DNA from: Acorus gramineus
Lineage: Eukaryota; Streptophyta; Magnoliopsida; Acorales; Acoraceae
DNA: 64,000 bases
Reading direction: 5' to 3'
NCBI GenBank assembly: GCA_030737835.1
Contig: CM060848.1
Coordinates: 4,946,361-5,010,360, forward strand
A model generated the notes under the pieces. The model made no database searches. It had not been told where the DNA came from and saw nothing but the letters and a program-made list of their open reading frames with translations. How positions within the stretch are numbered: position 1 is the stretch's first letter; every line of letters starts with the position of its first letter. Below, in pieces: positions 23,296 through 35,486 of the stretch. The position numbers and the translations under genes were made by a program.

Positions 23296-24972
23296 TTAGA
23301 CATACTCAGATTGTTAGAATTAGGTTGTTAGAAATCTATTGATTTGTTAAAGGAGCTAGGATTTAGAAAAGATATCATCACATCTCAACAAACTTAAGTG
23401 CCTAAAATTAGGCCTCATTATAGTTGTAAAAGCTGTTCAATTTATTATTATTATTATTTATCCCTCTCCTTTGCATATTCTCCTATCTTCTCTACATCAG
23501 ATTTTTTTTTTTTTTTGATATTAAACAATATTCCCCTCATGTGGAGTGAAACATAAACAGATAAGGGGGAATAAACAAGAATAAGGAAAAAAATGTTATG
23601 TGTTTTAGGAGAATAAACCATAGTAGCAAGGAAAAAAAATTATTTGTTTCAGAAGAATAAACCATGGTAACAATGCTTAGGTAAGCTGGAATTGCTTATC
23701 AGGACTTATATATGGTAACTGATAAAAATATTATTTTCTATCATTTTAAAATTTTATTTCACCTAAGACACACATATCCAAAAAGGGAAACATTATTCCA
23801 ACCCCCATATTTATTTAACCCGCCCCAATTGTGAACCCACCCGGTCTATTTTTTACAAAAACCAAATCCACCCCATTATAACTAGATGGGACTACAAGGT
23901 GCAAACCCACCCCTAATGGTTTTCAAGTCATCTTTCTCACTCTCTCTTCTTACTCTCTTGTCTCTGGTCCAAGCCCCTGCCACCGGTGGTCATCATCGTC
24001 CCCCCACCCCCCGATGGTTGTCGTCGTCTCCCCCTTGTTGCATCTCTCTCGTGGTCGTCTCCCCTGCTCCTCCGCAAGAACAAGGTCTCCACACCTTTTT
24101 CCTTTTTTTAATGTGTTTGTTTTGTCGCTTTTTTTAATGTATTATGTGGCTTTGCATTGTATTTCATGTCTTTCTAGTTTTAAAATGTGTTGATCTTGTA
24201 AGAATTTATGATATCTCAAATCATTCATGTTCTTAAAAATCTTATGTTTTTATTTCTCGCAAATTGGAAATGGAAATGAATCATGAATGAAATCACATGT
24301 ATCATCGGTTCATTGATGTGAATTTCGATGTGTTACTTCTGCATTAGAAAGATGGTGTGCCTTTTTTTTTTTATGAAAATGATGGTGTGCCTTTAAAAAG
24401 GATGTTTTTGATCTTTAGTTTAAAGATGACTTTGATCCATGTTTCAACATTTTACTTCAGCATTTCAAAGATATGATCAGGGTGTGTTGTTCTTGAATAC
24501 CATGTAAAACCATGCCATGTTAGCTTGGGAAGAATGTCAACACACTTCCATTTAAATCTTCAATTTACAGATGAAGTTGATCCATGTTGCCACGCGTTTA
24601 GAAAATGGTGTGTTGTTGAATACCATGTAATAATTGGAGTGGTGGCAGCTTTTGGACAGAATGAAGTGAGAAAAAAAACTGGATTTCACTTTACAGATGA
24701 ATTTGCATCTCAAGGCAGTCAAGCTGTCAGTCCGTCACCCAAATTTTACTAGTTTTTTTTTATATGGAATGGTTGGCTGTCTTGGTTGATTGGGATGTAT
24801 GAATGAATATGCAAGTGGACTTGGATTTGATGCACATAGACAGATAAACTACTTGATTCGACACTGCTAGTGTCGACATAGTCATCTGCCATCAACGCTT
24901 GTTCTGTCGACCCTTGCAGGCTCCTTTGCTATAGTTTCCTTTTCGACAAAAATCGTGTCGACTGGATGCATA
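23296..24972. other. Intergenic DNA with imperfect internal repeats
   Basis: A + strand open frame at 23886-24137 starts MGLQGANPPLMVFKSSF and is Ser/Pro-rich. I do not recognise it and no splice partner is visible. Around 24340-24720 two motifs recur: GTGTGTTGTTCTTGAATACCATGTAA against GTGTGTTGTTGAATACCATGTAA, and TTACAGATGAAGTTGATCC against TTACAGATGAATTTG. TCGAC-containing motifs at 24860-24962 resemble those at 14041-14176. Confidence 0.5.
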
Positions 24973-27900
24973 TGTCACGCCCCAGGGCAGCCGTCCCCGG
25001 GACGCGGCAAGTGTATATGTAATATCAGCAGTCAATACAGGAAGTCAATAACATACTCTAACAACATTCAAAATGGCAACACAGACAACAAAGGGGCTGA
25101 CATGATATATACACAAATAGCGGAAGCTAAAAGACTGAATCTGTAACTCAAAGACATATTACAGACTCGATACATAATCAACTGTCCTGTGAGAGCCAAT
25201 ATATACAATGACATCCAAATATTATACAAACGTGTGCCCAAGCACAGAAATCCAATACATACAATCAAAAAGGGATGCTGATGGCCTCTAACACTCGCAG
25301 AAATGTGGCGCTGCACCGCTACTGCTGAGGTCCCTCGGGGAGCTCCTCCTCCTGATCCGACTCAGATACCACTGGAGAAAAATATATGCGAGGGGTGAGC
25401 CACACGCTCAGTGAATAGCACAACCCATGCATCACAATTCATATTAACCACCATTTTATTATTATTCAAGCCCCAAAGTGACAGGAACTACACAATCCAG
25501 TGGGTCGCAACATCGCCAACCCACCACACCCTCACCCTCTCCCCTCAATAGGTGACATAGGATATTGGGACTGACTAGGCTGTTAATCACCCTTGGTCCA
25601 CCGATAGTCTCTCCTCCACTCCGTAGCCGCTTGGCCTACTCCCACACTTCAGCACAGTCCGAATCCAAATCAGGAGGTACCTACTGATGGGAGCCCTCTC
25701 ACGGGACGGCCTTTCTAACGCTGGGGCAGTCTCTATACGGATCCAACGAAAGGAACAAAAACAGCCTATCCATACGCATACGATCCACTCGGATCCGCGA
25801 TACCCTTAACTGGAAAAAGAAACCTTGGGAAGGCACCATGAGGTCCCCATATAGGATATCCCGACAACCAAACAAGGAACACGGAGTACCCTAGCCCGGG
25901 TCTCAACGCTGACTTCGCAAGGCCCCTTAATCCAGAAAAGGGAGACTCTACTGGTGTCATGAATTCTTCAGAACTCCTCCAGGGCGCATAACCAAGATGC
26001 GGGGAACATATATAATAATAACGAGGTTATAATATTATCGGGAAAGGAAACCTTGGGAGGGCACCATGAGGTCCCGACATAGGATATCCCGACAACCAAA
26101 CAAGGAACACGGAGTACCCTAGCCCGGGTCTCAATGTTGACCTCGCAAGGCCCCTTATAATATCCCCTAAGGCATGCTAAAATACTAAGTTCGCATTTAA
26201 CTTAATAAATTAAACTAATAGGACACATGCATGGGTCGAGGCTTTCCTAGCATGAGAAACATGGAGTCAGGATGCATGGCTCTTACACATGTCCTAAGGG
26301 TGCAAGTCCCTAACATACAAGTCTAGGGTGGCATGCATACTACATATTAATCATGGTTGCATGGAATTACATATTAATCAAGTTAATACTAGACTATGGT
26401 GCCCCAGGGGAGGACGGTATACGCCCAAGTGCATATAGCGCCTCCCTACTGGGTTGGATTGTCCCACTCACCAATATCCGGGTCGTCGCGCGACCGTCCT
26501 TCAAGATCTGCAAGACAGGGTAATCAACTAGGTGAGTAAAATACGCAAATACAACTAAAATACCCCAAAAATACGCAACACTTGGACAAACGTACATACG
26601 GCCCGTACGCACGCGAGTCCGAGCACCCCGACTCACCCGAACCCCCGGGCAGCCGTACGCACGGCCACCCGCCCCGGGTGCACAGCCGCGCCCCAGCCTG
26701 CGCGCCCAGACGCACTGCCGAGCCCCCCGCCCGCACGCCCAGACACGCGACCGAGCCCCCTGCCCGCACGCCCGGACACGCCGCACGCTCAGACGCACGC
26801 ACGCGCACGCCCGCGCGCACCGCGCGACCAGCCCCCCGGGTGCACCCGCGCGCACCGCGACCCAGCGCAGCGCCTCACGCGCACACCCGCCCGCACTGCG
26901 CCCCAGCGCAGTGCCCCGCACACACTCCCCGCTCGCCCTGCGCGCACTGCGCCCCCTATGCAGCACCCGCACACCCCCCCCCCCGCTCACCTCTCCGCAC
27001 GCACGGCACGCACTGCGCCCCCTGCGCAGCGCTCCGCGCGCAGCACCCGCACGCGTGCCCGCGCGCACGCCAGGCACTGCGCCCAGCGCGCAGCACCCGC
27101 GCGCACGCGCGCGTTCCCTGCCAGCCCGCCTGCCCGCGCTGCCTGCCCGATCCTACCACCTCCCAACGGCCACCAATGGCCACCAACAGCCACCCAACAT
27201 CCCCCAAACCACCAAGCACACCATTCACACCCAAAAACACATCCTACTCAAGCATCTAAACAAGAAAGGAAGGAAAGAAAGCTTACCCTAGGAGAGGAAG
27301 AGAAGGGGAGGAAGAACGGGTGCTCTTCGCGCACCGAAACACCACCTCCAAGGCCTCCACCACCAAGATCTCGAACTCAGCCTAAGAGGGCTGAAATCAG
27401 AGGAGAAAAGAGGGTAAGAGAAGGGGTCACACATGTGGGAATTCGAATCCGAGACCACCGGAAGGTAGATCGGGAGCTCACCTATTCTTTCTCTTCTTAG
27501 GGTTTTTGATTTTGACCACCCTAACTAAGTCATATGGGGGGATTAAAGAGAGGGAGAGAGAGAAATTTTTGGAGAAGATGATGAATAGTGGGGGATATGT
27601 TGTCGTGGGATTTCTTTATACTCACACCCCCACCAAACACTCTCACACCCACTTAGATTAGCCCTAATTAGGTTTAGGCTAGGGTTAGGTTAGGTTTAAG
27701 TGATCTAAGTGCACTTTGACCCTAGTCAACCCAACCACACTAAAATCCAAAACCATTTGACCAAGTCAAAGGTCAACTTTGACCAAGTCAAGTCTCCCAA
27801 TGACTTCTCGCTCGGTCAAAACCCGGATACGCTTCGGAACTGTGAAATTCTGAAACGTTACCGGAATTCGATGAAATTTTTGTGAGTGGCTTGGAATGGC

Positions 27901-28068
27901 ACCAGGACACATAATATGCAGTTAGATTTTCAATCGGAGCCCTCAAACTCAGGGTGATAGCTAAAAGTCTGAAATTTTAGCGGTTCCGATCGAAAAACGA
28001 AAAAAACTGAAAAACTGCCAGAATGTTCCAATGGTTACCAGAAGGCTAAAAGTGACACATATATAACA
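24973..28068 (-). mobile_element. LTR (downstream LTR of the 25-31 kb gypsy-type element)
   Basis: From TGTCACGCCCCAGGGCAG to TATATAACA. It adjoins a purine-tract-bearing internal region on its right. Because gag reads on the - strand, this is the 3' LTR. It has a CG-rich tract (about 26640-27150), a doubled block near 25806-26165 and a variant TATAAAG near 27612 (- strand). The palindrome is degraded (AGGTAGATCGGGAGCTCACC near 27462), as in the LTR at 1-906. The flanking GCATA (24968-24972) has no match after 33997, so no intact target duplication was found. Confidence 0.92.
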
Positions 28069-28084
28069 TTCTTCCCCCCTTAGG
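28069..28084 (-). promoter_or_regulatory. Polypurine tract
   Basis: Immediately inside the 3' LTR the - strand reads CTAAGGGGGGAAGAA, then the LTR start TGTTATAT. It is the usual plus-strand priming site for reverse transcription. Counterparts are at 41454-41468 and 48053-48067. Confidence 0.8.
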
Positions 28085-28094
28085 AAATTTTGTC

Positions 28095-28720
28095 CTCAAA
28101 ATAAATACAAAAACATCTAGGAAGGGAAGAGATGCGGATACGCGTCACGCAAGGCGTCCTCGGGCCCCCAAATGGCCTCGACACCGGAACGGTGCTGCCA
28201 TCGCACCTTGACCAACTGGACGGTCTTGGTGCGGAGCCTCTTCTCGCGGCGGTCCAGGATCTTGATCGGCTGCTCGACGAATGACAAGTCCGGCTCGAAG
28301 ACGAGCGGCTCGAACGGGATGACGTGAGCAGGATCGTGGACGCAACCCACACCCAACCGCGATGCCTCGGAGCAAACTGCGAACCCACCCCTCCCAGACG
28401 GAAGGGTAAGAACTGGCGCTGAGGTGAGCCTTCGCTTAAACTCCAGGAAGCTCTCCTCGCAAGACGGGGACCATTCGAACCGGACATCCTTCCGAGCGAG
28501 GCGGTTAGGAGGTACAGCTATCTTCGAGAAACCCTCGACAAACCTCCTGCAATGACCCGCCAAGCCCAGGAAGCTCCGAATCTCAGTGGGGTTCGATGGT
28601 CGACGCCAATTTAACACGGCGAGCATCTTGACCGGGTCCACAGATATGCCCTCGCCGGAAATCACGTGGCTCAGAAAACCATACGCTCCAACCAAAACTC
28701 GCACTTAATTCACCCTCAAT
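28095..28720 (-). pseudogene. Gypsy pol remnant: RT/RNase H fragment fused to integrase tail
   Basis: The - strand reads [30 protein letters not shown] and [15 protein letters not shown], the connection between RT and RNase H in Ty3/gypsy pol. The start of RNase H follows ([17 protein letters not shown]). The frame then jumps directly to [34 protein letters not shown] and a PHLFPS end, which resembles the extreme C-terminal tail of gypsy integrases. Most of RNase H and integrase is missing. The joint at GCV/HDPAHV is shared with the copies near 41650-42036 and 48225-48635. It cannot supply any pol enzyme. Confidence 0.88.
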
Positions 28721-28729
28721 TTGATGCTT

Positions 28730-29330
28730 CTAAGGTATTCCTTGACTGGGAAAAGAAACCTTGGGAGGGCACCATGAGGTCCCGATATAGGATATCCCGA
28801 CAACCAAACAAGGAACACGGAGTACCCTAACCCGGGTCTCAACGCTGTCCTCGCAAAGCCCCTTAATCCAGAAGGAACACTAGAAGAAGACATCACCCTT
28901 AAAGAACACCACTAATTCTACTGGAAACCCAAGGATCACTGGGTCACGAGGCGACGCGTCTCCGCCTCATCCACACCCTCACTCCCGAAAGGAGACATTT
29001 TGGGACTTTGGGAGAGACTTAGACTGCTCTACACCCCTGGTCCACCGGTAGCCTCTCCCCGCTCCGTAGCTTACCTGGTCCTCTGACCGGTAGCCTGTCT
29101 AACGCCGGGGCTGTACTACACGGATCCAACGAAGGGGAGAACGATTCCACGCTCGCGACATCATTCATTAATCCTCTTCCGGGTAGCCTCTACCTGGCAT
29201 ACTCCCACGATCAGTACCCCTCCGACTGCATCGGTGGTACCTACGGATGGGAACCCTCTGCCAGGACAGCTACAACCCGGCCTCCTCAACTCGAACAACC
29301 ACTCTCGATACTCGCTCATCGAGATATCAC
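28730..29330 (-). other. LTR-like non-coding filler in place of protease and RT
   Basis: 28738-28870 (GGAAAAGAAACCTTGGGAGG to CCCCTTAATCCAG) closely matches the LTR block at 25806-25935. 29030-29300 (CCTGGTCCACCGGTAGCCTC, GATCAGTACCCCTCCGACTG) resembles blocks of the LTRs and of the inverted fragment at 34205-34640. No protease or catalytic RT motif is present. Confidence 0.8.
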
Positions 29331-29359
29331 ACACATGCATAACAACAACCAACACACTC

Positions 29360-30767
29360 ATATATATAGGGAGCTGGGAAAACAAAACAATACCTCTGAC
29401 CATGATACCCGAACCCTGCACCTCCTCGGCCGAAAGTGCTGCAACTCTGCCCTGGACGAACTGCGGCTGAGGAGCAGGGCACGCCTCGCAGGCTGCACTG
29501 GCTGCCTCCACTGGTCAACTCGGCCACCCTGTGGCTGATGCTGCTGACGCTGAGGCTGCTGCTGCTGGAACTGCTGCTGCTGCGGAGGCAGCACGCGGGG
29601 TCGGCCAGCATCTGGGCAATTATACATAATATGCCCGATGCGCTGACAGTGGTAACAGCGCCGCGTCTCCGGTCACCTGGCCTGGACTGGCACTGCCGCA
29701 ATGGGTGCTGGATCCCACGCTGGCACCACATCGACTGGAATAGCGGCAGCGCTGGCTGATCAAAGCGGGGCCGCTTCTTCTTGCGCTGTCCCTGGTCCGG
29801 GCTCCTGGGAGGTCTCTGCTCTACAGAAGGGGTTGGAACCCTCACGAGGATCCCGAGGTCTCGCTCGACTGTCTTCGCCCGAGACACCAAGTCCGAGTAC
29901 CTCGTGAAAGCCTGGGAGGAGACATGCACCCGAATGGTGCTGATGAGACCCATCTCGAATCGACGGCACCGCGTCTCCTCATCCATCACCAAGGCTGGGG
30001 CGAACCTGGAAAGCCTCGTGAAGCGCGTGGAGTAGTCCGCGACTGACATGGAGCCTGCATCAGCTGCTCAAACTCCCGCATCACGATCTGGCGCGTCGAA
30101 AACGGGAAGTACTCCTCCAGGAAATACCTCCGGAACCCCGCCCATAGAAGCTGCTCCACTCCCTCAGGGATGTCCACCGATCGGGTAGCCCACCAGTCGG
30201 CGGCGCTACCCTTCAGCATAAAGGTGGCCAGGGAGACACGCTGGCGATCAGTGCAGTGCATGGTCGAGAAGATCTTGTCCACCTCCATCAACCATCTCTC
30301 AGGGGCAAGGGGATCCGACGTCTGTCCGTGGAACTCGGGAGGGTGGAGCTTCAGAAAGGCAGTGAGGCCACTCTGGTGCACTCGCGCTGCAGCCTCTAGC
30401 TCCACCTCCCTCACCAGAGGATCCTGAACTCTCACCGCTGGAATCGCCACGGGAGCAGGAGGTACATTGGGTACCACATGCGGATCTGTCACAAAGGGAG
30501 CCTGTGGAACTGCATCACGGGCCGCTCTCAGCTCCTGAATCTCTCTAGCCTGCTCAGCTAATGCCCTCGCCTGGGCCTCTAATGCTCTCGTTTGAGTCTC
30601 CACCAAATCTGCTATCCGAGCGTAAGCACGCTCCCATGCAGGAGGCTCCTGTGCCAATCCTGGCCCCACAGCCGAGGACTCTCCAGTAGCATCCTCACCT
30701 CTGTAGGTCCGGAAACCTCCAAAGGTCGAGAGGGACCACGTCCACGCATTCCTCTGCTAGGAGGCAT
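29360..30767 (-). pseudogene. gag: gag of the 25-31 kb gypsy-type element, frameshifted
   Basis: The start is placed at the MPPSRG methionine (30767) by comparison with the intact copy. The capsid-like retrotransposon gag region reads FLKLHPPEFHGQTSDPLAPE, WLMEVDKIFSTM, ADWWATRSVDIPEGVEQL and YFLEEYFPFSTRQIVM, then MSVADYSTRFTRLSRFAP. A CX2CX4HX4C zinc knuckle (CYHCQRIGHIMYNC) is near 29610-29650. Relative to the intact copy it has a 2-base deletion near 30700 and a 1-base deletion near 30050, and the frame changes again after the knuckle. It would have made the particle-forming nucleocapsid protein. This copy is non-functional. Confidence 0.9.
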
Positions 30768-30865
30768 ATCAGCAACCTAAGAAAACCAGACACTAGGATC
30801 AGAATACTCATATAGAAATCCTAGGACTCATCTCTACAAAAAGAAGACCATTGGCTCTGACAGGA

Positions 30866-30881
30866 CCAGGCTCTGATACCA
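30866..30881 (-). promoter_or_regulatory. Primer binding site (initiator Met tRNA type)
   Basis: The - strand reads TGGTATCAGAGCCTGG a few bases inside the 5' LTR boundary (30887). TGGTATCAGAGC is complementary to the 3' end of plant initiator methionine tRNA and is the usual primer site in plant gypsy elements. Confidence 0.92.
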
Positions 30882-30886
30882 ACTTT

Positions 30887-31092
30887 TGTCACGCCCCAGG
30901 GCGGCCGTCCCCGGGACGCGGCAAGTGTATATATGATATCAGCAGTCTAAACAGGAGTCAATAACATACTCTAAACAACATCAAAATGGCAACACAGACA
31001 ACAAAGGGGCTGACATGATATATACACAAATAGCGGAAGCTAAAAGACTGAATCTGTAACTCAAAGACATATTACAGACTCGATACATAATC
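30887..31092 (-). mobile_element. Truncated 5' LTR (206 bp left)
   Basis: It begins TGTCACGCCCCAGGGCGG and is nearly identical to the first 206 bp of the LTR at 24973, so it is the genuine partner LTR. It breaks off at CGATACATAATC, where a second LTR of another subfamily starts. Confidence 0.88.
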
Positions 31093-33997
31093 TATCACGC
31101 CCCAGGGCGGCCGTCCCCGGAACGCGGCAAGTGTATATATGATATCAGTAAACAGGAGTTCAATAATATACTCACACAACAGCTAAAATGACAACACAGA
31201 TAAAAGCAGGGCTGACATGATATATACACCAAATGCGGAAGCTAAAAGACTGAATCTGTAATCAAAACATACTACAGACTCGATACATAATCATATGTCC
31301 TGTGAGAGCCAACATGTCCATATACACACAAATACAATCCATACATAATCCAAACTAGGTGCCCAAGCACAGAAATATATACATACAACAAAGAGAAGGA
31401 TGCTGATGGCCTCAAAACTCGAGGGACGTGGCACTACTCCGCTACTGGTGTAGTCGCTCGGGAAGCTCCTCCTTCAAGTCCTCCTCAGTGATCACTGAAA
31501 AAGATTTTATGCAAGGGGTGAGCCACACGCTCAGTGAATAGCACAACCCATGCATACAGTTTATATTAACCACAATTTATAGCAAAGAGCCTCAAAGTGG
31601 CATAATCAATCACAAGTCCGGTGGTTCGCTACATCGCCGAACCACCACACCCTCACCCTCACCCTCACCCCTCCATAGGTGACCAAGGATGTTGGGACTT
31701 AATGGGCTGATAATCATCCATACACAATCATGTGGGTCGTCGCATCGCCGGCCCACCATACCCTCACCCCTCAATAGGTGACATAGGCTCTTGGGACTGA
31801 CTAGGCTGTTGGTCACCCTTGGTCCACCGATAGTCTCTCCCCACTCCGTAGGTCATTTGGCCACTCCCACATTCGGCACAGTCCTTCTACCAAATCAGGA
31901 GGCGCCTACTGATGGGAGCCCCTGCACGGGACGACCTTTCTAACGCTGAGGTAGTCTCTACACGGATCCAACGAAGGGAACAGAACAGCCTATCCATCGC
32001 ATATGATCCACTCGGATCCGCTGACAGCACATCTCTACAACTCTAATGTCTTGAATTCTTTCAGAATTCCTCCAGCGCGCATAACCAAGATGCGGGGAAT
32101 ACATAAGATAATAATGAGGAAAAGAGACCTTGGGAGGGCAACCTGAGGTCTCGATGTAGGACATCCCGCCAACCAAACAAGGAACACGGAGTACCCTAAC
32201 CCGGGTCTCAATGTTAACCTCGCAAGGCCCCCTTATATTCCCCAAAGCATGCTAACAATATCACAAGTTTGCATTTAAGTAAATAAATCAAACTAATAGG
32301 ACGCATGCATAGGTCGGGGCTTTCCTAGCATGATAACAGGGTGACAGGATGCACGGCTCATGCACATATCCTAAGGGTGCAAGTCCCTAACATACAAGTC
32401 TAGGGTGGCATGCATTCTACACATAGATCATGCTTGCATGGATTACAATAAAACAGTTAATATTAACTATGTGCCCCAGGGGAGGACGGTACACGCCCAA
32501 GTGCATGTAGCGCCTCCCAAACTGGGTTGGGTTGTCCCACTCACCGGAAGTCGGGTCGACGCGCGACCGTACTCGAGATCTGCAAGACAGGATATCAACT
32601 GGGTGAGTATAATCCACAAATACCCTAAAATACACAAAATACACAAATAAATACCCAACACTCGGGCAAACGTGCATACGACCCGCACGCACGCTAGCCC
32701 GAGCACCCCGACTCACTCCCGCACCCCCGGCAACCACCCGCACGGCCTCCCAACCTCGGATGCACCGCCGCGCCTCAGCCCGTGCACCCAGGCGCCCCAT
32801 CGGGCCCCTGCCCGCATGCCTGGACACGCCGCCCAGCCTCCCGGGTGCACCGCGCGCCTACTGCGCCCCAGCGCAGCAGCTCGCGCGCACCTCGCACACC
32901 TCGCGCCCTGCGCCTCGCCCCGCGCGCACCTCCGCTGCACTCGTCTCGCTCCGCGCGCGCACCGCCGACTCGCCCAGCACTCCACCGACTCCCGCGCGCG
33001 CGCACAGCGTGCCTGCGCCCCTGCGCAGCGCTCCGTGCACACCCTGCACGACGCCCTGCACTCACGACCACTCGACCAGCACCCCCAGCACACCCGCGCA
33101 CAGCACGCCCAGCGCCTGCGCGCCCTGCTGGCCACCAGCTCCCCCCGAGCGCACGCCCGCGCGCACGCACGCGCGCACCCTGCCAGCGGCTCTGCCTGCT
33201 ACGCCTGTGCTGCCTGTGCTGCTGCCTGTGCTGCTGCCCTGCCCGAGACAGCAACCTCCATGCCCGAGCACCTCCACCACCAATCCACCGGCCTCCGACC
33301 GCCCCCAACCACCTCCGACAGCCTCCCACAGCCGCCGACCACCACCCAAACACAAAACCCCCTTCCTAACATACATCTAAGCCAAAAAGAAGAGGAAAAA
33401 GAGCTTACCAAGGGGGAGGAAGAGGTGTCTGGTTGCTCTCCGCGCACCGAAACGCTCCCCCAACGGTCTCCACCACCAAGACCAACTCTCACCTCCGATT
33501 TGGCTCGGATCTGAGGAGAAGAGAGGGCGGATGGGAGGGCTAGGTTGGCCGGAATCCGGATTTGAAAGCACCGGGGTGTAGATCGGGACCCGATCTACAC
33601 TTTCTATGCTTTAAGTTTTAAGCTTTGAGGGCTCTAAGGGGCTCAAATGGAAGAAAAGGAGAGAGGGGAGAGAGAGAAATTAATTTGGAAGGGATGATGA
33701 ATAGTGCCAATCTAATTTTTCACTCCACTTATAAAGTCAACTCACTTAAAACCCGGATACGCCCCGGAACTGTGAAATTTTGAAAACGTTGCCGGAATTC
33801 GAATTTTCATGAGTGGCTTAGAATGGCACCAGGACACATAATGTGCAGTTTGATTTTCAATCGGAGTCCTCTAGCTCAGGACGATAGCTAACAGTCCAAA
33901 ATTATGCGGTTCCGATCGAAAAACGAAAAAAAAACTCAAAAACTGCCAAAATGCTCCAATGGTTACCTGCAAGCCAAAAAGTGACACGTATATAACA
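31093..33997 (-). mobile_element. Second LTR abutting the truncated one (2905 bp)
   Basis: It starts TATCACGCCCCAGGGCGG (TA where other copies have TG) and ends GTATATAACA. It contains a CACCCTCACCCTCACCCTCACCCCT core at about 31650, a CG-rich tract (about 32680-33250), the intact palindrome at 33576-33600 and a TATA-like site near 33728-33736 (- strand). The flanks TAATC and TAGCT do not match, so it is not a simple solo insertion. Recombination or a deletion has altered at least one edge. Confidence 0.85.
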
Positions 33998-34204
33998 TAG
34001 CTATGATATGATTCTCTTATTATATATACGCACATGTTAAAACCAATTAGGCCTATCTGAAATAGGCATTGGTACGACCCGCCGTTGGGATGTGCCTCAT
34101 TAGTTAGTGTGCGAGCGCTGTAATAGCCCCTGCATCCATGTGGTGCACTTGAATGGAATTCAGGAGAATTCATTTGTTGTATCGGTTTTGTTAAACCAGT
34201 AGCT
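33998..34204. other. Short unassigned segment
   Basis: Lies between two LTR-derived pieces, with no match seen to either. It could be the relic of another element or of the original target. Confidence 0.4.
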
Positions 34205-34254
34205 TTGGCATTAAGTTAGGCGATTATCGAGAGTAGTTGTTTTTTCATTGGGTT

Positions 34255-34640
34255 CGCTTTGCGAACATGGAGTGTTTTCTCCCAATGTCGTCCGTGTTGA
34301 AGCGGCCCGAGTTGTAGCTGTCCTGACAGAGGACCCCCACCTATAGGTACTATCGATGCATGCGATGTGGCAAGATGTATTGATCATGGGAATATACGAG
34401 GTAGAGGTTACCCGGGAGAGGGCTAACGAATGATATTGCGAGCGTGAAATCGTTCTCCCCTTCGTTGGATCCGTGTAGGAACTCCCCGGCGTTGGAAAAG
34501 CTGTCCTGACAGAGGGCTCCCATCCGTAGGTACTACCGATGCGTTCGGGAACGTACTGATCGTGGGAGTATACCAGGTAGAGGCTAACCGGGGAAAGGGC
34601 TACCGGTGGACCAAGGGTGTAGAGCAGTCTAATCTCTCCC
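34255..34640 (+). repeat. Tandem duplication, about 190-bp units
   Basis: Two diverged units share CTGTCCTGACAGAGG..CCC, TAGGTACTA.CGATGC, TGATC.TGGGA.TATAC.AGGTAGAGG and GGGCTA. They are offset by about 183 bp. Confidence 0.8.
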
Positions 34641-34796
34641 AAAAGTCCTATGTCACCTCTAAAGGGTGAGGGGGAGGATGAGGTGAAGTCACGTCACCAC
34701 GTGACCCATTTGTTGCTTGTCCGTTCCCATAGTTGTTGGGTCCGGTTGCGTATCGATGTTTAAAGACATCGTTGAGCAGTTATCTCGATGTAGATG

Positions 34797-34858
34797 ATCC
34801 AGTAGTGTTGTGTAGACCAGTAATTCCATCCAGTAGTGTTGTGTAGACCAGTAATTCC
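34797..34858 (+). repeat. Perfect 31-bp tandem duplication
   Basis: 34797-34827 and 34828-34858 are identical (ATCCAGTAGTG ... CAGTAATTCC). Perfect identity suggests a recent slip. Confidence 0.95.
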
Positions 34859-35486
34859 GCGTCTCTTCGACCAACGGTATGGTCTCTCCCCAAAAGTCCC
34901 AAGAGTCTTTCTCCGGGAGTGAGGGTGAGGGTGAGGGTGACGTTGGTCGTGCCGCCGCGTGACCCTGTTATCCATTGGGTTTCCACCCGTGTATTCCTTG
35001 TAAGGAAATTGCCTTAACATTGAACTATTGTAATGGTGATTGGTTTTCAGTCACTCACTGAGCTTGTAGCTCACCCCTCGCATACTGTTTCTTTTCAGGG
35101 ACAGTGTTGGGCGTGGAGCTGGAGCTTCCCTGTGGCGTGGTCTTATGTGCATGGAGCGTTCTGTCCGGCGGATGGCGAGTGCGAGGCTGTCAGCAGTCCT
35201 AGAGTCATTTTATGTATTGTGAATCGTGCATCTGGCATAGGTTATATTTTATTTGGACTAGACCTGGCTCTCTCATAGGACAGTGATTGTGTATTCGAGT
35301 CTGTAATAATGTTTTTGGTTTATAGACATTGTTGATATCTTATGCTTCCACTTTTCAGTCAGTTATCATTTATCTTTGCTTTGTCACCCTGTGTGTTGTT
35401 GTTGGAGTCTTTGTTGACCTCAGGTATTGATAGCTGATAATTTATATATTGCCGCGTCTCGGGGACGGCCGCCCTGGGACGTGACA

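Larger units (their letters stand above)
34205..35486 (+). mobile_element. Inverted fragment of a related gypsy element
   Basis: The right end reads GCCGCGTCTCGGGGACGGCCGCCCTGGGACGTGACA, the reverse complement of the family LTR start, so this piece has the opposite orientation to all others. 34905-34945 has the GGGTGAGGGTGAGGGTGA repeat core, and 35060-35100 mirrors the block with GCGAGGGGTGAGC. 34255-34640 matches the LTR-like filler of the internal regions. No CG-rich tract and no other terminus are seen, so it is a truncated or divergent subfamily member. Confidence 0.78.

Noticed and set aside
23886-24137. Small + strand gene starting MGLQGANPP
   Set aside because: Hydrophobic start but low-complexity Ser/Pro remainder, no exon partners and no family recognised.
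31093-33997. Simple solo LTR insertion with target duplication
   Set aside because: Flanking five bases TAATC and TAGCT do not match and the interrupted LTR does not resume on the right.
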